NCBI RefSeq assembly: GCF_000003855.2
Contig: NW_003101678.1
Coordinates: forward strand, 495,493-559,492
DNA from: Blastomyces gilchristii SLH14081
Lineage: Eukaryota; Ascomycota; Eurotiomycetes; Onygenales; Ajellomycetaceae
Direction of reading: 5' to 3'
Length of the DNA stretch: 64,000 bases
Shown: one piece after another, positions 60,936 to 64,000 of the stretch
How positions within the stretch are numbered: position 1 is the first letter of the stretch
Layout of the letters: each line of letters starts with the position of its first letter
Translations under genes and position numbers: made by a program
Notes under the pieces: generated by a model
Told to the model about the DNA's origin: nothing
Database searches by the model: none
The model's input: only the letters and a program-made list of their open reading frames with translations

Positions 60936-63674
60936 GTTTGGGTCGTCTAGCAAAAATTAATTCAAACAATCAATAACTGAGCTTGAATAAAGCTATAAAA
61001 ATGAATTAAATATCCAAGTGGTAAGCAAGGGAGGCCAAAAGATGGGATTAAGAATTTTCAATGTCTTGTTATTCGAAGTTGAGACTTTCGAACAGACATA
61101 TTAACAGGACATATATTTGCACGCGAGAAATGCGTCTCGATATTTATTTCTCAAAGCTATTCAAGCGCATCATGGACTTTTAATCCAGCCAACGCCTGGA
61201 TCTGTCTCGCGGGTGTTGGGTCGAGAACTGGCCGATTTGATGTCTGGTGCTGGATGATTGGTGCAGATGTCGGAGCTCACGTACAAATTCTGCCGACCTT
61301 GCTCGGCGCCGAGAAAGCACGATTTGCCGGGGGAATTGCACACGGCCCATTTTGCTGCTGCCTACAATTTTTCGATGCTGTTGAAGCAGACTCAGAAGGG
61401 TTGGTTCGATTCAGGGCTCTGAAGGAAACAGAACGGGAATTCCTGGATGCCTGAAAACGTGGCGGAGTCGAGGTCGAGGTTGGCAGATTGAGACAGAGAT
61501 GGGACGTTGTCATCCAGACAGCGGCACGATTTGAAATACCGAATGGCTGCATTTGGAGACAGAGAGCTCGATAGTACCGTGTCATTTTGTTCTGGTTCTT
61601 CGGTTTAGGACCCCCGTGTGCCCGGAAGACGAAATGTTGAGTCCAGTCGTGAGGGGTAAAGGGGCAGTGATGTTATGATGGATCATTCACGATTCGACAC
61701 TTTCGTTCTATGGCAATCTCTCTCCACTTCGTCGTCTTTTACTTTGGCTGGATGGTTTTGGGAGAGTTTATGAAGCAGCAAACGCGTGAGATCTTCGCTC
61801 CTGTTGGCTTCTTGTACATTGCTGATACGAGAATTTAGCGGGAAAGTTGATTCAGCCACAGGACAACAAAGCCGCCGACATGCCGATGGAATAATATTTG
61901 GCTGCCAGGGGCCGTCAACGCCGGGTTGCATCATTAGCGTAAATCCCCAAGAGTTTTGGGGATGCTCATCTGCACAACTTTTACGGGGTACGGAGTAGTT
62001 CCTCTCGAGATGTGCATCCAAGAGGCTCAACGGGACAAAATCTATCCATGAAAAGGCATCCATGAATTTCTTTTCGCGATGCCTGCACGCCCCTCTGCCG
62101 GCGTCTTCGGATGCTAGTATTCCTTTTGATGGGCCAGGGTTACGGATGACTCTCTAGTTCCTCTGGGGCCCTACTTTGTAACATATATTTCAATAATATC
62201 ATCCGTCATTCGACACCCTCCATTCCACACCATGCTAATCTGTACAAACGCCCTGGGTTTCCTAGAGAATCCACGGCCGTCGCCGATTTCCTTCCTATTA
62301 AGGACCAACTTTCTGGGCGCTCCGGATGGGGTTGCGTTTGACTCCCCTTGAAGCTGTTGCCAGGACATGATAGTTTCACCCTCTGAGGATCTTCAACAGG
62401 TTGTTCCACATCCTGTGTTATTTTGCCTTGTTGGGCATGGTGGGTAGCTCGTCTCAGGCGTGTCGATATAGCAATGGACACGCTATGGATAGCACAAGTA
62501 TCGCTTGGTAGTCTTCCAAAATGAGGGAAATATGCATATGTCTGGTGTTTTTTTGGCCATCGATAGAATAACTGAAAGCTAGCTAAAGGGATTTCCTCTG
62601 GTGGCACGAGACAGAAACCCCATACACTAGTATGTAATGAAGCTCGGAGGGTTGCACGGAGTGAAATATTTCGCCGCAGCCTTGCTAGAAACACTTGCTG
62701 CTGGATAGGTAGAGCATTTGAAGAAATGCGCACACAATGCCATGCCAAGGGTCAGATTCAGAAGAGAAGAGGGCTGCCCTGTAACCATGTGTGTCTGGTT
62801 CCTGCGTTAACTGACACAGATCTAAAGAAAAACCGACATTATTCCCTGATGTCATATTGTTTCCTCCGCCCAGAAAGTTTTGTCGTTGCCCGCCCATAGT
62901 TGTCATACATCAGCGTAGCGGCATGTTTAATTTCGGGTTGGGCTTGAGCTAGAAGTATAATACCTCAGCATGGCCTTTTTCTTCTTCCTTTTTTTTGTCA
63001 CTATCATGTTACTCGACCCGTAGAGTACCTGAAACTAGAAAATCTGGTCGAACCCTGCTCCCGGTAGAAGGGGTTTAAATGATGGAGAACAAGGTAGTTC
63101 TTGAGCACAACTCCCGCTAGGTAGACATAGATAACCCCTTCCCGGTAGTACCTGGAAGGTTGTGAGATGGTTTAAAATCCAGTTGTTATATAATAATTGC
63201 ATGTAGAGGCATCGTGTTCAGTCTCTAGACGTGAAAGAAACATCAGGTCCGAACCAAGATCTGTCATACGTATGTGAAAGGGAAGAAGAACCAGTCTACA
63301 GTTGACAAGGTTGCGTAGTAGGCCTTGAAGAACGGACCAGGAGTAACTGTCCTCGGTGTGGTGCTGTTTTCTTGGAGTTTGATATGTCTCGGTTGCTGTT
63401 CTCCTTGAGAGATAAAGTCACATATAGATAGATAGTTGTGACCCCCAGGTCCGTGCCAAGCTGTGTTTGTCTTGTTTGTCAGGTCGCGAACCGAACCGGT
63501 TCCTGAACTTTGTTAAGGGGCCCAATATAGGATCTAGAGACGAGACGACAACATTCTGCAACAACGACAACTCCCGGAACATACAGCCCGTCCAACAGCT
63601 GCGTGTCTGCTGTCCCGGGTCATCTCCGTCTTGCGTTTGTTTTCTGATGCACAGTTGGAAGTTCCGCCTCAAAG
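60936..63674. other. Long intergenic region; only unsupported open frames
   Basis: Minus-strand open frames at 61277-61585 (ending at a good GTGAGC donor), 61683-62063 and 62206-62748 lack recognisable domains. The first has a Ser/Arg-rich, presequence-like composition and could be a distant 5' exon of the HHE gene. 63100-63674 is probably the promoter and 5' UTR of the CAP-Gly gene. Confidence 0.45.
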
Positions 63675-64000
63675 ATGGGTGATCTTTCCCCTGGCCAGCT
63701 CGTCTGTTTATCCGATGGCCGACACGCTGTAATCCGCTTCATCGGCAGTACCAGCTTCGCTCCTGGAGATTGGATTGGCGTGGAACTGAATGGGCCAACG
63801 GGTAAGAATGATGGATCTGTCCAGGGAGAACGATACTTCGACTGCGAACATGGCTTCGGAATGTTCATCAGGCCCGCTGCTGTTGTCAGTGTTTTGGAAC
63901 AACCCAAACGAGAGGAGCGCAAGCCGACACCGAAAGGAGGACTAAATGGAGCTTCTCAGAGAAGCAGACCGCCGAGCGGTGCTCCTGGTAGCGGTCTCGT
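63675..64000 (+). CDS. Dynactin p150/NIP100-like CAP-Gly protein, 5' end only
   Basis: The frame opens at ATG 63675 and is open to the window edge. The first 75 residues are a CAP-Gly domain: GRHAVIRFIGSTSFAPGDWIGVEL, the microtubule/EB1-binding GKNDG in TGKNDGSVQGERYF, and CEHGFGMFIRP. A basic Ser/Pro-rich linker (RKPTPKGG, QRSRPPSGAPGSG) follows. In filamentous fungi an N-terminal CAP-Gly at residue 1 followed by such a linker is typical of the p150Glued subunit of dynactin (ro-3/NUDM type), which links dynein to microtubules. Other CAP-Gly proteins remain possible because the coiled-coil part lies outside the window. Confidence 0.82.
   Translation, partial: MGDLSPGQLVCLSDGRHAVIRFIGSTSFAPGDWIGVELNGPTGKNDGSVQGERYFDCEHGFGMFIRPAAVVSVLEQPKREERKPTPKGGLNGASQRSRPPSGAPGSGL

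Noticed and set aside
62206..62748. Minus-strand 180-codon frame
   Set aside because: No recognisable motif and irregular composition, with no splice or conservation support.
63015..63070. Possible tRNA because of a ggtcgaaccc segment
   Set aside because: No acceptor stem or anticodon arm could be paired around it on either strand.

Overview
The window is nuclear DNA from a filamentous ascomycete. Introns are short (about 50-115 nt) with GT..AG ends and CTAAC/CTGAT-like branch sites. The genes include a myosin-motor chitin synthase pair, a proteinase-K-type subtilase, a LaeA-like methyltransferase and a p150-dynactin-like CAP-Gly protein. The mix of a CpG-depleted, AT-rich, repeat-derived block beside a normal-GC gene block, and the subtilase and OTT_1508-type deaminase genes, suggest Eurotiomycetes and possibly Onygenales; that placement is inference.

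Region 1 (1 to about 21.5 kb) is accessory and largely inactivated. The first 2 kb contain no CpG that I could find. It holds a large foldback repeat and then degraded genes: a DUF3723-type protein (minus, interrupted by a 100-N gap), a protein-kinase-like gene, a ferric reductase, a secreted cupredoxin with a GPI-type tail, a proline-repeat RING-H2 gene, an apparently intact small RING gene and, at the right edge facing left, a DUF3435-type tyrosine recombinase. DUF3435 captains with DUF3723 and ferric-reductase cargo are the published hallmark of Starship giant transposons. The captain here points inward from the right edge, as expected for a Starship whose 5' end lies near 21.1-22.6 kb and whose other end lies left of the window. 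Many in-frame stops sit where CGA, CAG, CAA or TGG is expected, so C-to-T and G-to-A changes of the RIP type appear to have killed the element.

Region 2 (22.6-44.3 kb) is host-like. It has a secreted S8 subtilase, then the head-to-head pair of myosin-domain chitin synthases (class VII-like on minus, class V-like on plus) separated by 3.3 kb of divergent promoter DNA, then an OTT_1508-type deaminase-fold gene.

Region 3 (46.3-64 kb) has a seven-exon multi-KH RNA-binding protein, a LaeA-like methyltransferase with one in-frame TAG at a conserved Trp, a long disordered Arg/Pro-rich protein, a five-exon SDT1-like HAD pyrimidine nucleotidase with a 13-nt microexon, a hemerythrin-like HHE protein, and the 5' end of a CAP-Gly dynactin subunit running off the window. 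Exon boundaries were read by eye from splice signals and frame continuity; no database or RNA evidence was available.
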